A stretch of 64,000 nt of DNA from Mycobacteroides immunogenum (GCF_001605725.1 NZ_CP011530.1:930001-994000); one strand, 5' to 3'. Positions 19,083 through 29,516 are shown, numbered from the stretch's first letter. Program-made: numbers and translations. The notes: generated by a model from the sequence alone, not told the origin.

Positions 19083-20435
19083 GTGCGCGGTACGGCCCTC
19101 CTGTTGTCGGTGATGGTATTGGCGGCCGGCTGTGCTCCGGCCCGTCAGACGGATGATGCGGTCTCGCTCAACCCCTGCGATGTGGGCCAGTACTGGACGC
19201 GTTATTACAACAACACCGATCATTCCGGCAACGCGGTGCTGGCTCGGTGCGAGTACTCGGTGGGCGGAAACTTCACCGGATCACCGGCGCCCGGTGTGCG
19301 GGCGGACGGATTCTCGGTCGATGCCGTCGGCGCACTACGGTTTCCGGTGTCGGGCCAGTATCAGATCGCCTCGATGAGCGGCGGCGTGGTCGCGCGGGTG
19401 TGGCTGGATGACGAGCAGATCTTCGATCATGCCGACACCCGGGACTGGGGTGCAAATCTGGCCGCCCGCGCCGTCGAAGCCGGAGTGCATACGGTACGGG
19501 TCAGTTTCTCCAGCGCGAACGGCCCTGCGGTAGAAGAGTTCTCGGTGTCGCAGGCCGCGCTGGGGCCGGCATCGACGAACGGCAACTTCTTCGCTGCCAA
19601 CTCATTCCTGAACCAGCCGGTCCCGCCGAACGCGGCCGTCGATCCGCGTTCGGCGAATTGGGTTGCCGCACTTCTCCATCACCCCGATGTGAAGGGCATC
19701 GACGTCAACGAGGACATCTGGACCACTGCCGTTTATCACGCTCCCGCGGGCACTCCCACGCAAACCGTTGCCGTCCGCAACAGCCGTAAGTCGATAGATG
19801 TCCCGTATCTGCCGCACTTCCGGCCCACCCAGGACTCGGACGCGCATATTGCGATCATCGACGACGCCAATGGATGTGAGTACGAGTTTCAGTCCTTCAA
19901 ACCCGAGTCCATGTCGGCTATCGCTCAGGCCACCTATCGCGTGGACACCGGATCCGGCGGTCATGTCAGCGGTCCGGCGCACTCCGGGGGCGAGCTGTCC
20001 TATCTGGCCGGGCTGATCACACCGGAGGATGTGCGCGCGGGGGTGATCGATCATGCGCTGCGGTTTGCCATCCCGATCAACGCGCCCACCTACGTCTACC
20101 CGGGCACGCGCTCGGACGGCACGATTCCGGGTGGGGTGCCGGAGGGGATACGCATTCAGCTCGATCCCTCGCTGGATCTGCGAACGCTCAATCTGACTCC
20201 GTTCCAGCGAATGGTCGCGACGGCATTGCAGCGGTACGGGGCCTTTGACGCCGATGTCGCCAAGACCTTCGCGCTGACGGCGCGCAGCGTTATCGACGGC
20301 ACCCAGTACCCGACTCACATCGATGACCTGCCCCGGGAGCTCATCGGGCATCTGCGGTTCCTGACCCCGGCGCTTGGTTCCACCGAGATACAGCTGGATA
20401 CCGCCTCGGAAGGTGTCTGCCGGCAGCAGCGCTAA
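19083..20435 (+). CDS. Lipoprotein with an N-terminal PA14-like domain
   Basis: A 450-aa predicted lipoprotein. The signal peptide ends in a lipobox (VLAAGC, Cys about residue 18). Residues about 35-155 look like a PA14 carbohydrate-binding domain (YWTRYYNNTDHSGN; GVVARVWLDDEQIFDHAD). The remainder (from about 165) is an actinobacterial extracellular domain I cannot name, with PTYVYPGTRSDGTIPGGVPE and several His/Asp positions. The start is GTG, 23 nt after the SRPBCC gene. An envelope role in glycan binding or processing is plausible but is inference. Confidence 0.7.
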   Translation: MRGTALLLSVMVLAAGCAPARQTDDAVSLNPCDVGQYWTRYYNNTDHSGNAVLARCEYSVGGNFTGSPAPGVRADGFSVDAVGALRFPVSGQYQIASMSGGVVARVWLDDEQIFDHADTRDWGANLAARAVEAGVHTVRVSFSSANGPAVEEFSVSQAALGPASTNGNFFAANSFLNQPVPPNAAVDPRSANWVAALLHHPDVKGIDVNEDIWTTAVYHAPAGTPTQTVAVRNSRKSIDVPYLPHFRPTQDSDAHIAIIDDANGCEYEFQSFKPESMSAIAQATYRVDTGSGGHVSGPAHSGGELSYLAGLITPEDVRAGVIDHALRFAIPINAPTYVYPGTRSDGTIPGGVPEGIRIQLDPSLDLRTLNLTPFQRMVATALQRYGAFDADVAKTFALTARSVIDGTQYPTHIDDLPRELIGHLRFLTPALGSTEIQLDTASEGVCRQQR

Positions 20436-20462
20436 TCTGGTAACGCTGATACCCTTCTTTCG

Positions 20463-21578
20463 GTGTCGCGACGGGTCCTGGCCGCATACGAGTCTTTTCT
20501 TGCCACGAAGAAGTTCGGGGCTCTTGACGGACTACGTGCGCTCAGTGTGCTGGCCGTCATCTGGCACCACACCTCGGGGACTCCCGGCCCGCGCATCTCG
20601 CACAGCGGATTCATGGGCGTCGACTTCTTCTTCGCCATCAGCGGCTTCCTCATCACCACCCTGCTGATCCGTGAACGCGATCGCACCACAGATATCTCAT
20701 TGCGGAACTTCTACACGCGCAGGGCATTGCGCATCTTCCCGCTGTATTACGCGGTGCTGGCGCTGTACGTGCTGTTGGTTTTCGCCACCGAGCGCGGGAC
20801 CGCGAAGGGCGAGCAGTTCTTTCACAATCTGCCGGCGTTCCTCACCTACACCGTCAACTGGTTCGTGGACCTGACCTCGGGAACGTCGGTGCCGTTTTAC
20901 TTCTCGTGGTCGCTGTCCACGGAGGAACAGTTCTACCTGTTGTGGCCACCGCTGTTGGTGGGAGCACTGCTGCTGAGCAGGGGCAAGGTGTGGGCCCCGC
21001 TTGCCGTGCTTGGTGCGCTGGCCGCGGTATCGGTGGGCGTGGGCATCTTCTTCGATACCCGGATGCTGCCCTGGCGCATCTTGGCGAGCCTGTCATTACC
21101 AATCTTGCTCGGGGCGGCCGTGGCGATTGTCGTGAACACCCGCCGCGGCTACGCCGGAGCTGCCGCGCTGCTTGGTTGGTGGTGGTCGGCCCCGGCGGTG
21201 TTCGTGGCGTTGGCTACCGCGCTGTGGTTCGGCGCCCCGTCGTGGTTGATACAGGTCGTCATGGTCCTCGCCGTCGCCGCGGTGACCCTGCGCGAGAACA
21301 CCCTGATGCATCCGGTGCTGTGCTGGCGGCCGCTGGCCTTCATCGGTGTGATCAGCTATGGCATCTACCTGATGCACATGTTGTGCGCCAACGTTGTTCG
21401 CCGCGTCGTACACGAGGATCAGGGCCTGGCATTGTGCGCGGGGACGACCGTCCTCGTCATCGCCGTGGCGTACGTCAGCTTCCGGTACTTCGAAACGCCC
21501 CTACTGCGGATCAAGCGCCGTTTCGAGTCGCCTGCGCAGCGGGACGCGGACGAACTGTCCCGGGCCCCGAGCGTCTAA
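20463..21578 (+). CDS. Acyltransferase-3 (OafA/YrhL-like) membrane protein
   Basis: Integral-membrane O-acyltransferase, 371 aa, with about ten TM segments. The hallmark N-terminus is LDGLRALSVLAVIWHH, with the catalytic-type His near residue 38, followed by GVDFFFAISGFLITTLLIRE and the RRALRIFPLYY segment of the family. Such enzymes acylate sugars of envelope glycans or glycolipids. The start is GTG, 27 nt after the lipoprotein gene. Its last four bases overlap the end of the XPB helicase gene tail to tail. The substrate is unknown; the PA14-like lipoprotein next door may act on the same glycan. Confidence 0.87.
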   Translation: MSRRVLAAYESFLATKKFGALDGLRALSVLAVIWHHTSGTPGPRISHSGFMGVDFFFAISGFLITTLLIRERDRTTDISLRNFYTRRALRIFPLYYAVLALYVLLVFATERGTAKGEQFFHNLPAFLTYTVNWFVDLTSGTSVPFYFSWSLSTEEQFYLLWPPLLVGALLLSRGKVWAPLAVLGALAAVSVGVGIFFDTRMLPWRILASLSLPILLGAAVAIVVNTRRGYAGAAALLGWWWSAPAVFVALATALWFGAPSWLIQVVMVLAVAAVTLRENTLMHPVLCWRPLAFIGVISYGIYLMHMLCANVVRRVVHEDQGLALCAGTTVLVIAVAYVSFRYFETPLLRIKRRFESPAQRDADELSRAPSV

Positions 21579-23227
21579 CCGATCGTCGGGCCCAGCAGGT
21601 CGTCCGCATCGGTGATCCGGTAGCCGTAGCCCTGCTCGGCCAAGAACCGCTGCCGGTGCGCGGCGTACTCGGAGTCGAGCGTGTCTCGGGATACCACCGA
21701 ATAGAAGTACGCCTGGCCGCCGTCGGCCTTGGGGCGCAGCAGTCGCCCAAGACGCTGCGCCTCCTCTTGGCGCGACCCAAATGTCCCCGAAACCTGCACG
21801 GCCACAGCCGCTTCCGGTAGGTCAATGGAGAAGTTGGCGACCTTGGACACCACCAGGGTGCCGATCTCGCCTTTCCGGAACGCGTCAAAAAGCGCCTCGC
21901 GTTCGGCGTTCTTGGTGGAGCCCTGGATCACCGGCGCGCCCAGCTCGGTGCCCAGTTCGTCCAGCTGATCCAGGTACGCACCGATCACCAGCGTCGGAAC
22001 CCCGGGGTGACGGGCCAGGATCGACTTCACCACGTTGATCTTCGTGTGCGCCGTGGAACACAGCTTGTATCGCTCGTCGGCCTCGGCGGTCGCGTAGATC
22101 ATCCGCTCGTTGTCGGTCAGCGTGACACGCACCTCGATGCATTCGGCGGGGGCGATCCAGCCCTGTGCCTCAATGTCTTTCCATGGCGCGTCATAGCGTT
22201 TGGGGCCGATGAGGCTGAACACGTCGCCCTCGCGGCCGTCCTCCCGGATGAGGGTGGCAGTGAGGCCGAGGCGGCGCCGTGATTGCAGGTCCGCCGTCAT
22301 CCGGAACACCGGCGCGGGCAGTAGGTGCACCTCGTCGTAGACGATCAGGCCCCAGTCCCGGCTGTCGAACAGCTCCAGATGCCGGTACTCGCCCTTGGTA
22401 CGCCGGGTGATCACCTGGTAGGTGGCGATGGTGACCGGGCGAATCTCCTTGCGCTCGCCGGAGTATTCGCCGATCTCGTCTTCCGTCAGCGAGGTGCGTG
22501 CGATGAGCTCACGTTTCCACTGCCGTCCGGCGACGGTGTTGGTGACCAGGATGAGGGTGGTCGCCTGCGCCTTGGCCATCGCGGCGGCGCCCACCAGCGT
22601 CTTACCGGCGCCGCAGGGCAGCACTACGACACCCGAGCCGCCCGCCCAGAAGGAGTCGGCCGCCATCTGCTGATAGTCGCGCAGCTCCCAGCCGTCCTGC
22701 GCCAGGGTGATCGGATGGGCCTCGCCGTCCACGTATCCGGCCAGATCCTCGGCGGGCCAGCCGATCTTGAGCAGCATCTGCTTGATGCGTCCGCGCTCGC
22801 TGGGGTGCACCTGGATGGTGTCGTCGTCGATGCGGGTACCGAACATGGGGGCGATCTTCTTGTGTCGCAACACCTCTTCGAGCACGGCGCGGTCCAGGCT
22901 CACCAGGGTGAGGCCGTGCGCCGGATGCTTGACCAGCTGCAGGCGCCCATAGCGGGCCATGGTGTCGACGATGTCCACCAGCAGCGGCTGCGGTACCGCA
23001 TAGCGGGAGAAGGTGACGAGCGCGTCGACCACCTGTTCGGCGTCGTGCCCGGCGGCGCGGGCGTTCCACAGCGCCAGCGGGGTGATGCGGTAGGTGTGCA
23101 CATGCTCGGGCGCGCGTTCCAGCTCGGCGAACGGGGCGATAGCCTGGCGCGCCGCGTCTGCCTGGTCGTGGTCGACCTCCAGCAGCACGGTCTTATCGGA
23201 TTGGACGATCAGCGGTCCATCGGTCAT
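21575..23227 (-). CDS. ercc3: XPB/ERCC3-type DNA helicase
   Basis: SF2 helicase of the bacterial XPB family, 550 aa from the ATG at 23227. Order: N-terminal domain (about 1-180); helicase domain 1 with Walker A LPCGAGKT (204-210), the DEVH box in IVYDEVHLLP (298-301) and GLTATL (321-326); helicase domain 2 ending in QEEAQRLGRLLRP (motif VI). In M. tuberculosis the orthologue (Rv0861c) unwinds and anneals DNA and is linked to repair. Earlier in-frame starts would add residues with no family resemblance. The next gene upstream encodes the XPB-associated protein. Confidence 0.95.
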   Translation of the reverse strand: MTDGPLIVQSDKTVLLEVDHDQADAARQAIAPFAELERAPEHVHTYRITPLALWNARAAGHDAEQVVDALVTFSRYAVPQPLLVDIVDTMARYGRLQLVKHPAHGLTLVSLDRAVLEEVLRHKKIAPMFGTRIDDDTIQVHPSERGRIKQMLLKIGWPAEDLAGYVDGEAHPITLAQDGWELRDYQQMAADSFWAGGSGVVVLPCGAGKTLVGAAAMAKAQATTLILVTNTVAGRQWKRELIARTSLTEDEIGEYSGERKEIRPVTIATYQVITRRTKGEYRHLELFDSRDWGLIVYDEVHLLPAPVFRMTADLQSRRRLGLTATLIREDGREGDVFSLIGPKRYDAPWKDIEAQGWIAPAECIEVRVTLTDNERMIYATAEADERYKLCSTAHTKINVVKSILARHPGVPTLVIGAYLDQLDELGTELGAPVIQGSTKNAEREALFDAFRKGEIGTLVVSKVANFSIDLPEAAVAVQVSGTFGSRQEEAQRLGRLLRPKADGGQAYFYSVVSRDTLDSEYAAHRQRFLAEQGYGYRITDADDLLGPTIG

Positions 23228-23281
23228 TCGATCCAGGATAGTGACCCCCGGTGACATGGGTGCCCGGGCAGACCCGCTTCG

Positions 23282-23342
23282 CCGACACGCCCGTTTGTGG
23301 CGGACATGTGCGACGCGAATCCGCCATAAGGCGGGGTGTCGG
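23282..23342. terminator. Hairpin between the XPB-associated gene and ercc3
   Basis: The outer arms CCGACAC/GTGTCGG pair perfectly and inner arms (TGGCGGA/TCCGCCA) continue the stem. It starts 3 nt beyond the stop of the upstream minus-strand gene and lies 54 nt before ercc3, so it may attenuate transcription between them. Its ends resemble the hairpin at 56751-56809. There is no U-tract. Confidence 0.45.
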
Positions 23343-23345
23343 AGG

Positions 23346-25571
23346 TCAGCCCGGCGGAGACACCGCGGTGATGCGGTGAATCGCGAAGTCCCGGATGCGC
23401 CCGGCCGCGGTGTCGAAGGCCGACAGCTGCCCACCGCGCACGCTGATCGGGTTCACCACCCGCGAGGACGCGATCCCGGCCGGGTCCACGTACCCGATCA
23501 ACACGCTGGTCTGGGCCTTGGCCGACTGCTGCAACAGTGCCACCGCTTGTGATGGTTCGATGCGAACCCCGTCATGATCGCCCGCCGCGCGCAGAGCCTT
23601 CACGACCGCCGCGGCGGCGGGCTCGCTGAGCACCGGTGGTGTCCACCCCATCCGATGCGGTTGCGGGGTCACCCGCGCCCGGTGCGCCCGCAGTTCCACG
23701 ATCGTGCCGGTGGCATCCTCGGCAGCGGGGGCGAAGCCTGCCGAGCGCAGTCCGGCCACCAGCTCGGCCAGCGGGGCCAGCGACACCGCGACGGTGGGGG
23801 CCAGCAGCCGCAGCCCCAAATCCTCCGCCAGCACCGAGACCATCACCTGCGCCAGCAGGGCCACGTCATCACAGCGCAGGAACGAGGTGGCCACCCCGGC
23901 CCGCAGCTGACCGTGCCGGCGGGCAACATCGTCGATCAGATATGTCAGCGACTGGGGGACAGGGGTTTTCGAGCGTGATCCGAAGAAGGTGTGCAGCGAG
24001 GTGGCGGTCTTCCCCGAATCCAGCGCACGCCGGATGGTTGCCTCGCTGACCCGAAAGACGCTGGCGGCCCCCGCCGATTCCAGGTCTGCCACGGCGGCCA
24101 GATCCAGCTCGACCTCACGTGTGAGCGGCCCGGGTGCGACGACGGTCAGGTCGGCCTGCACCAGGAAATGGTCGATGGGGGCGGGGAGCGCCTTTTCCAT
24201 CGCGGCCAGCGTCGCCGCCTCGTCGCCGGTGCTGTCCAGGAAAGTGCGCACATGAGTCGTCAACGCGCCGCGACCGATCACGCCCAGCGTCGTCGCCTCG
24301 AACAGCAGGGCGGTCACCGGTTCGACACCTAGTCGGGCGCCCCAGCGCGGACGGCGCCATCGCATCACCCGGGACAGCTGGTCGGCCCGTAGTCCATGCC
24401 CGGGTTTCAGCTCGCCGAGAATCTCCAGCATCAGCTTGCGATCATGCGGTGCTGCCGTGGAACGCAATGAATCTGAAAGGGCCGCAATCGGTTTGTCATC
24501 GCTGGTGCGCTTGCCGATCAGGTCGGGGCGAGCCGCGAGCATCAGCCACGCCGACACCAGCCGGAACCAGCGGGCTGCGGTTGGCAGCTCGGCGAAACGG
24601 TCGGCCTGCGTGGTCGGCGCCCAATGCCAGCCTTCGGCATCGGTCTCGATGTCGGGGTCGCCGACGGCGATGAGCTCGGCGGCCGCCAGTACCTCCAGCA
24701 GTAGCCCCATGCGGTTGTCCTCGATGCCCGTCGCCTTGGCCAGCCGCTTGACCTCGCGCACGCCCAGGCCGCCGCTGCGCAGCTGGGGCGCCGGATTGAC
24801 CCCGAGCTCGTCGAGCAGCGAGCCCACCTCGCGCAGCAGATCCAGGGCCGCGCCCGCGGCGGCCGCGTCGGCCTCGCTTTGGGTCGCCGACGTTGTCTCC
24901 ACCACCGGAGGCTGCAGCCGATCGGGTTCCTCATCACGGACAAGCTGCGCCACGAAGCGGGGCAGCAGCACCGTCTCGTCATCGATGCGCTGCAGCAGGC
25001 CGGCGGCCAGCAGCTGCTGCACCGGACGGTCCGGCGGGGCGTCGGGCGCCGCGTCCCGGGTGCGGCCGATGGGGGACCCGGTCAGGAGAGCTCGCAGCAG
25101 CTCCATGCCGCGATCGTCGGTCGCCTCCAACGCCGCGCGCGCCGCGTCGTAGGAATCGGGCGTGTGCTCGCTGATCACCTGCCCGACCACCCAGGGCAGG
25201 CCGAATCGTGCCTCTCCCGCCAGATGCAGCGTGCGATCGCCCCACACCAGCGCCAGCTCGCGCAGTCGGTCAAGCGTGGCGCGTATCTGCAGCTCGGTGG
25301 CTCGCCCATCGACTTGGGCGAGCACGTCAGCGATCGAGATGCCGACGACGTCGGCGCGCGCCACCAACAGCGCGTCCAGCACCGCCAGGGTCAAAAAGTC
25401 CAGGTTGTCGGTGGCCGCACGTACCGACTGGCGCGACAGCGCCCGCCCGGCCAGCGCGGCCAGCGAACCCGGAGGCGGCGAAGCCAAATCGGGCCGCAGC
25501 CGTACTAGCTGTACCAACTGTTCATCTGGCAGCTGGCGCAGCCAGGTAGCCAACGCCGCATCATCACTCAT
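23346..25571 (-). CDS. Helicase-associated (XPB/Ssl2-like) domain protein
   Basis: A 741-aa protein conserved next to XPB in mycobacteria (Rv0862c position). It carries the helicase C3/XPB-Ssl2-like region near its C-terminus (FLVQADLTVVAPGPLTREVE onward) but has no Walker A or DEAD box, so it is not a helicase by itself. The N-terminus LRQLPDEQLVQLVRLRPDLA is typical of the family. It probably partners the neighbouring XPB helicase in DNA repair, or regulates it; this rests on synteny. It is transcribed in the same direction as ercc3 with a hairpin between them. Confidence 0.85.
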   Translation of the reverse strand: MSDDAALATWLRQLPDEQLVQLVRLRPDLASPPPGSLAALAGRALSRQSVRAATDNLDFLTLAVLDALLVARADVVGISIADVLAQVDGRATELQIRATLDRLRELALVWGDRTLHLAGEARFGLPWVVGQVISEHTPDSYDAARAALEATDDRGMELLRALLTGSPIGRTRDAAPDAPPDRPVQQLLAAGLLQRIDDETVLLPRFVAQLVRDEEPDRLQPPVVETTSATQSEADAAAAGAALDLLREVGSLLDELGVNPAPQLRSGGLGVREVKRLAKATGIEDNRMGLLLEVLAAAELIAVGDPDIETDAEGWHWAPTTQADRFAELPTAARWFRLVSAWLMLAARPDLIGKRTSDDKPIAALSDSLRSTAAPHDRKLMLEILGELKPGHGLRADQLSRVMRWRRPRWGARLGVEPVTALLFEATTLGVIGRGALTTHVRTFLDSTGDEAATLAAMEKALPAPIDHFLVQADLTVVAPGPLTREVELDLAAVADLESAGAASVFRVSEATIRRALDSGKTATSLHTFFGSRSKTPVPQSLTYLIDDVARRHGQLRAGVATSFLRCDDVALLAQVMVSVLAEDLGLRLLAPTVAVSLAPLAELVAGLRSAGFAPAAEDATGTIVELRAHRARVTPQPHRMGWTPPVLSEPAAAAVVKALRAAGDHDGVRIEPSQAVALLQQSAKAQTSVLIGYVDPAGIASSRVVNPISVRGGQLSAFDTAAGRIRDFAIHRITAVSPPG

Positions 25572-25634
25572 CGATCACCAGCGTAGAGGCGGGTTGGGTT
25601 CGCCGTCGGCCTCTCGGCCTGCCACAATGGCTGC

Positions 25635-25808
25635 GTGGCTGACAAAGAGCAATATGTCGACAACGGCTGGCCCGCGCATGTGGATGGCGAGCACGCCGTC
25701 TCGGAGCTGGCGGCCGACCGCACCGGAGCACTCTCACCGTTCGGTGACCTCGAGTTCCCGGTGGCGTCCGTGCCCTACGTGCACCCCGTCACCGTTATCA
25801 ATAAGTAG
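25635..25808 (+). CDS. Small conserved hypothetical protein (Rv0863-like position)
   Basis: A 57-aa frame starting at GTG ([19 protein letters not shown]) and ending TVINK. It is supported by position: it occupies the slot of Rv0863 between the XPB-associated gene and moaC2. Third positions are strongly GC-rich across the frame. The moaC GTG follows 4 nt after its stop, so it may lead the molybdopterin operon. There are no recognisable motifs, TM segments or signal peptide. Function unknown. Confidence 0.65.
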   Translation: MADKEQYVDNGWPAHVDGEHAVSELAADRTGALSPFGDLEFPVASVPYVHPVTVINK

Positions 25809-25812
25809 AGCG

Positions 25813-26292
25813 GTGCCTGACGGCCTTTCTCATATCGATGAGCACGGGTCTGCGCACATGGTCGACGTGTCGGCCAAGCAGGCCACCGCGCGTGAGGCCG
25901 TTGCGGCGGGGCGCTTCGTCACCACTGCGGAAGTCCTGAAACTCCTGTCGGACGGCACGTTGCCCAAGGGCGACGCCATCGCCACCGCACGTTTGGCCGC
26001 CATCATGGCCGCCAAACGCACCAGCGAGCTCATCCCGCTGTGCCACCAGATACCGCTCACCGGTATCGACGTGGACTTCGAGATCGACGCTGACACGGCA
26101 TCCATCCAGATCACTGCCACCGCCCGCACCAAGGACCGCACCGGCGTCGAGATGGAGGCGCTGACCGCGGTGACGGTCGCCGGGCTGACCCTGCACGACA
26201 TGGTCAAGGCCGTCGATCCCGCTTCACGTATCGACGATGTCAGAGTGCTGCGCAAAGAGGGCGGTAAGACCGGAACATGGATCCGACCCTGA
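25813..26292 (+). CDS. moaC: Cyclic pyranopterin monophosphate synthase MoaC
   Basis: Second enzyme of molybdopterin synthesis; it converts 3',8-cyclo-GTP to cyclic pyranopterin monophosphate. 159 aa from GTG. Family signatures are LIPLCHQIPLTGID (with the catalytic His), GVEMEALTAVTVAGLTLHDM and LRKEGGKTG at the C-terminus. A longer in-frame extension upstream has no similarity to the family and covers the preceding small gene, so the GTG at 25813 is preferred. Its end overlaps mog by 16 nt, and moaE follows, giving a compact operon. Confidence 0.95.
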   Translation: MPDGLSHIDEHGSAHMVDVSAKQATAREAVAAGRFVTTAEVLKLLSDGTLPKGDAIATARLAAIMAAKRTSELIPLCHQIPLTGIDVDFEIDADTASIQITATARTKDRTGVEMEALTAVTVAGLTLHDMVKAVDPASRIDDVRVLRKEGGKTGTWIRP

Positions 26293-26756
26293 GATCAGCG
26301 CGGGTGATTGTGGCGTCCACTCGGGCGGCATCCGGCCAGTATCCCGATAAGACCGGGCCCGTCATCGCCGAATGGCTTGGTGCACAAGGATTTCGTGTGG
26401 AAGAACTGGCTGTGGTGCCCGACGGCGACGCGGTGGGTGACGCGATACGTGCCGCGCTCGGGGTGTCGCTCGTCATCACCACCGGTGGCACCGGTCTGTC
26501 ACCCACAGATGCCACCCCCGAACAGACCACCGCGCTGCTGGACTACCAGATTCCCGGCCTGTCCGACGCCATCCGGCGCTCCGGCCTGCCCGCCGTGCCG
26601 ACCAGCATCCTGTCCCGCGGCGTCTGCGGGGTCGCCGGGCGCACTCTGGTGGTCAATCTGCCCGGCTCGACCGGCGGGGTGCGCGACGGGCTTGCGGTGC
26701 TCGGCGGCGTGCTTGACCACGCGCTGGATCAGATCGCCGGAGGTGATCACCGGTGA
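26277..26756 (+). CDS. mog: Molybdopterin adenylyltransferase Mog
   Basis: Adenylates molybdopterin before molybdate insertion. 159 aa, MogA/MoaB family, with the nucleotide-binding [15 protein letters not shown] (about residues 68-82) and [15 protein letters not shown] near the C-terminus. It starts 16 nt inside the moaC gene and overlaps moaE by four bases, so translation of all three is coupled. Confidence 0.93.
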   Translation: MDPTLRSARVIVASTRAASGQYPDKTGPVIAEWLGAQGFRVEELAVVPDGDAVGDAIRAALGVSLVITTGGTGLSPTDATPEQTTALLDYQIPGLSDAIRRSGLPAVPTSILSRGVCGVAGRTLVVNLPGSTGGVRDGLAVLGGVLDHALDQIAGGDHR

Positions 26757-27181
26757 GTGCCACCGTCACTCGCGCCCTGCTGACCGAGGAATCCATCTCG
26801 CTGATCGAACACGAGCGGTTGGTCGATCATGAATCTGCCGGTGCCACAGTCGGATTTGTCGGCAATGTACGCGATCATGACGGCGGCAAGACGGTGCTGC
26901 GGCTCGAGTATTCGGCGCACCCGTCGGCGCAGCAGGTGCTCACCGATGTGGTGCGGCGCATCGCGGCAGAGGCAGACGGGGTACGGGCCGTCGCGGTGAG
27001 CCATCGCGTCGGTGCGCTGACGGTGGGGGAAGCGGCCTTTGTGGTGGCGGTGAGTGCTGACCACCGCCGTCAGGCCTTCGGCACCTGCCAGCGCCTCGTC
27101 GACGAGGTGAAGGCGGCGCTGCCGGTGTGGAAACATCAGTTCTTCGCCAACGGCAGCGATGAATGGGTGGGCTCGGCCTGA
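26753..27181 (+). CDS. moaE: Molybdopterin synthase catalytic subunit MoaE
   Basis: Large subunit of molybdopterin synthase, 142 aa; with the MoaD thiocarboxylate it sulfurates cyclic pyranopterin. Signatures are [38 protein letters not shown] and PVWKHQFF, which contains the conserved Lys. It starts with GTG overlapping the mog stop. Its partner moaD lies on the opposite strand about 2.4 kb away, beyond rpfA. Confidence 0.95.
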   Translation: MSATVTRALLTEESISLIEHERLVDHESAGATVGFVGNVRDHDGGKTVLRLEYSAHPSAQQVLTDVVRRIAAEADGVRAVAVSHRVGALTVGEAAFVVAVSADHRRQAFGTCQRLVDEVKAALPVWKHQFFANGSDEWVGSA

Positions 27182-27207
27182 TAATCAGGCCGCTACCCGG
27201 TTACCCG

Positions 27208-27915
27208 CTAGGCCCGCTCGGCGATCACCGTGTATACCGGCACGTGGAGTAGCGGATCGGTGACATCCTTGTCCAGCCGGTCCAGTACGGCGGGATCTCC
27301 GCGGTAAGAGCCACGAATTGCGTTGAGAAAATCGGCTTTTGGCGCGCTCATCGTGGTCGGGTTTATCTGCAGGACAGACCACCCGGTAGAGCTCAGCACC
27401 TGCTCGATCTCCTCGGCTCGCTGCGCATTTTGGAACGGCGTGGGCACACCGTGCACCCCGCCTTGCGCGAAACACCAGATGTACCAACGCGCTCCGGGGC
27501 GGGTGGCGCGGTGCAAGGCGCTCGCGTACCGCGTGCTGCCCTCGCCGTCGAAGCAGTGGTAGACGCCGCTGTCGATCACGGTGTCGAACTTTCCGTCCCA
27601 GCCGTCGAGCTTGGTCGCGTCGGCGACGTGGAAGTTGACGGCGGCGCCGGCGGCTGCCGCGCGGCCCTTGGCTTGTTCGATCGCCGAGGGTGCGAAATCG
27701 AGGCCGGTGACGTTAAATCCCTGTTGGGCAAGGTAAATGGCATTATCGCCGAGGCCGCAACCGATATCGAGTACCTCGCCGCGGATCGCGCCGAGCAGGG
27801 CTAGCTCTTTGATGCGGGGTTTGGCGTCCTTGGAATCCCACGGAACGATAGGGCCGCCCTCTTGGGTGCTCTCGCGATAGAGGTCCTCGAAGATGTTCTG
27901 GGTGGGTGCACTCAT
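27208..27915 (-). CDS. SAM-dependent methyltransferase
   Basis: Class I methyltransferase, 235 aa. The SAM-binding motif I is VLDIGCGLGDNAIYLAQQG (about residues 44-62), followed by VTGLDFAPSAIEQA. The acidic post-motif DTVIDSGVYHCF and the thiopurine-methyltransferase-like N-terminus IFEDLYRESTQEGGPIVPWD place it near small-molecule methyltransferases that detoxify or volatilise substrates. An AAAGAGG site precedes the ATG. It is convergent with moaE and interrupts the moa/rpfA neighbourhood. The substrate is unknown. Confidence 0.85.
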   Translation of the reverse strand: MSAPTQNIFEDLYRESTQEGGPIVPWDSKDAKPRIKELALLGAIRGEVLDIGCGLGDNAIYLAQQGFNVTGLDFAPSAIEQAKGRAAAAGAAVNFHVADATKLDGWDGKFDTVIDSGVYHCFDGEGSTRYASALHRATRPGARWYIWCFAQGGVHGVPTPFQNAQRAEEIEQVLSSTGWSVLQINPTTMSAPKADFLNAIRGSYRGDPAVLDRLDKDVTDPLLHVPVYTVIAERA

Positions 27916-28058
27916 ACGCTTGGCCTCTTTCCGCGACGATGTTGAAGGAGGGCACGGGATCATGCCGTCATGGTCACCAAGGTACGCCCCGAATCTGGCA
28001 CGTCAACCCCCTTGACAAGTAGCCCAGGCTGGCCCTAGAAAGGCCTACCCCACAACGA

Positions 28059-29322
<1,264 letters not shown>

Positions 29323-29474
29323 CGGGTATGGACTCCGGATGACGGTACGTGTCGATGCGCGTCTCGTCATGTTGGACATTTCACGGTGTTTCGTCCACGA
29401 CGGGGTGGGTCTATTCCCGCCAGGGGTGGGGTCTGCGCAGGTTATTGGCTAGCTCCACCGTCTCGTGTCCACGC

Positions 29475-29494
29475 CGTGACCTTATCGTGACCTT
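29475..29494. repeat. Direct repeat CGTGACCTT with 11-bp period
   Basis: CGTGACCTT occurs at 29475-29483 and 29486-29494. On the minus strand this gives GTCAC spaced by one helical turn, the layout of MtrA-type response-regulator boxes (GTCAC repeats). It sits about 150 nt upstream of the riboswitch. MtrA control of rpf genes is known in actinobacteria; binding here is inference. Confidence 0.4.
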
Positions 29495-29500
29495 GTCATA

Positions 29501-29516
29501 TGTGTCGTAGATCACG
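29501..29516. promoter_or_regulatory. CRP-like binding site upstream of rpfA
   Basis: TGTGTCGTAGATCACG differs from the CRP consensus TGTGA-N6-TCACA at only the two outer symmetric positions. In M. tuberculosis the CRP protein Rv3676 is known to control rpfA, so a site in this position is expected. It is adjacent to the GTCAC direct repeat. Confidence 0.55.

Noticed and set aside
25162..25812. N-terminal extension of moaC by more than 200 codons
   Set aside because: No MoaC similarity, and it would run antisense to the XPB-associated gene and over the 57-aa gene.
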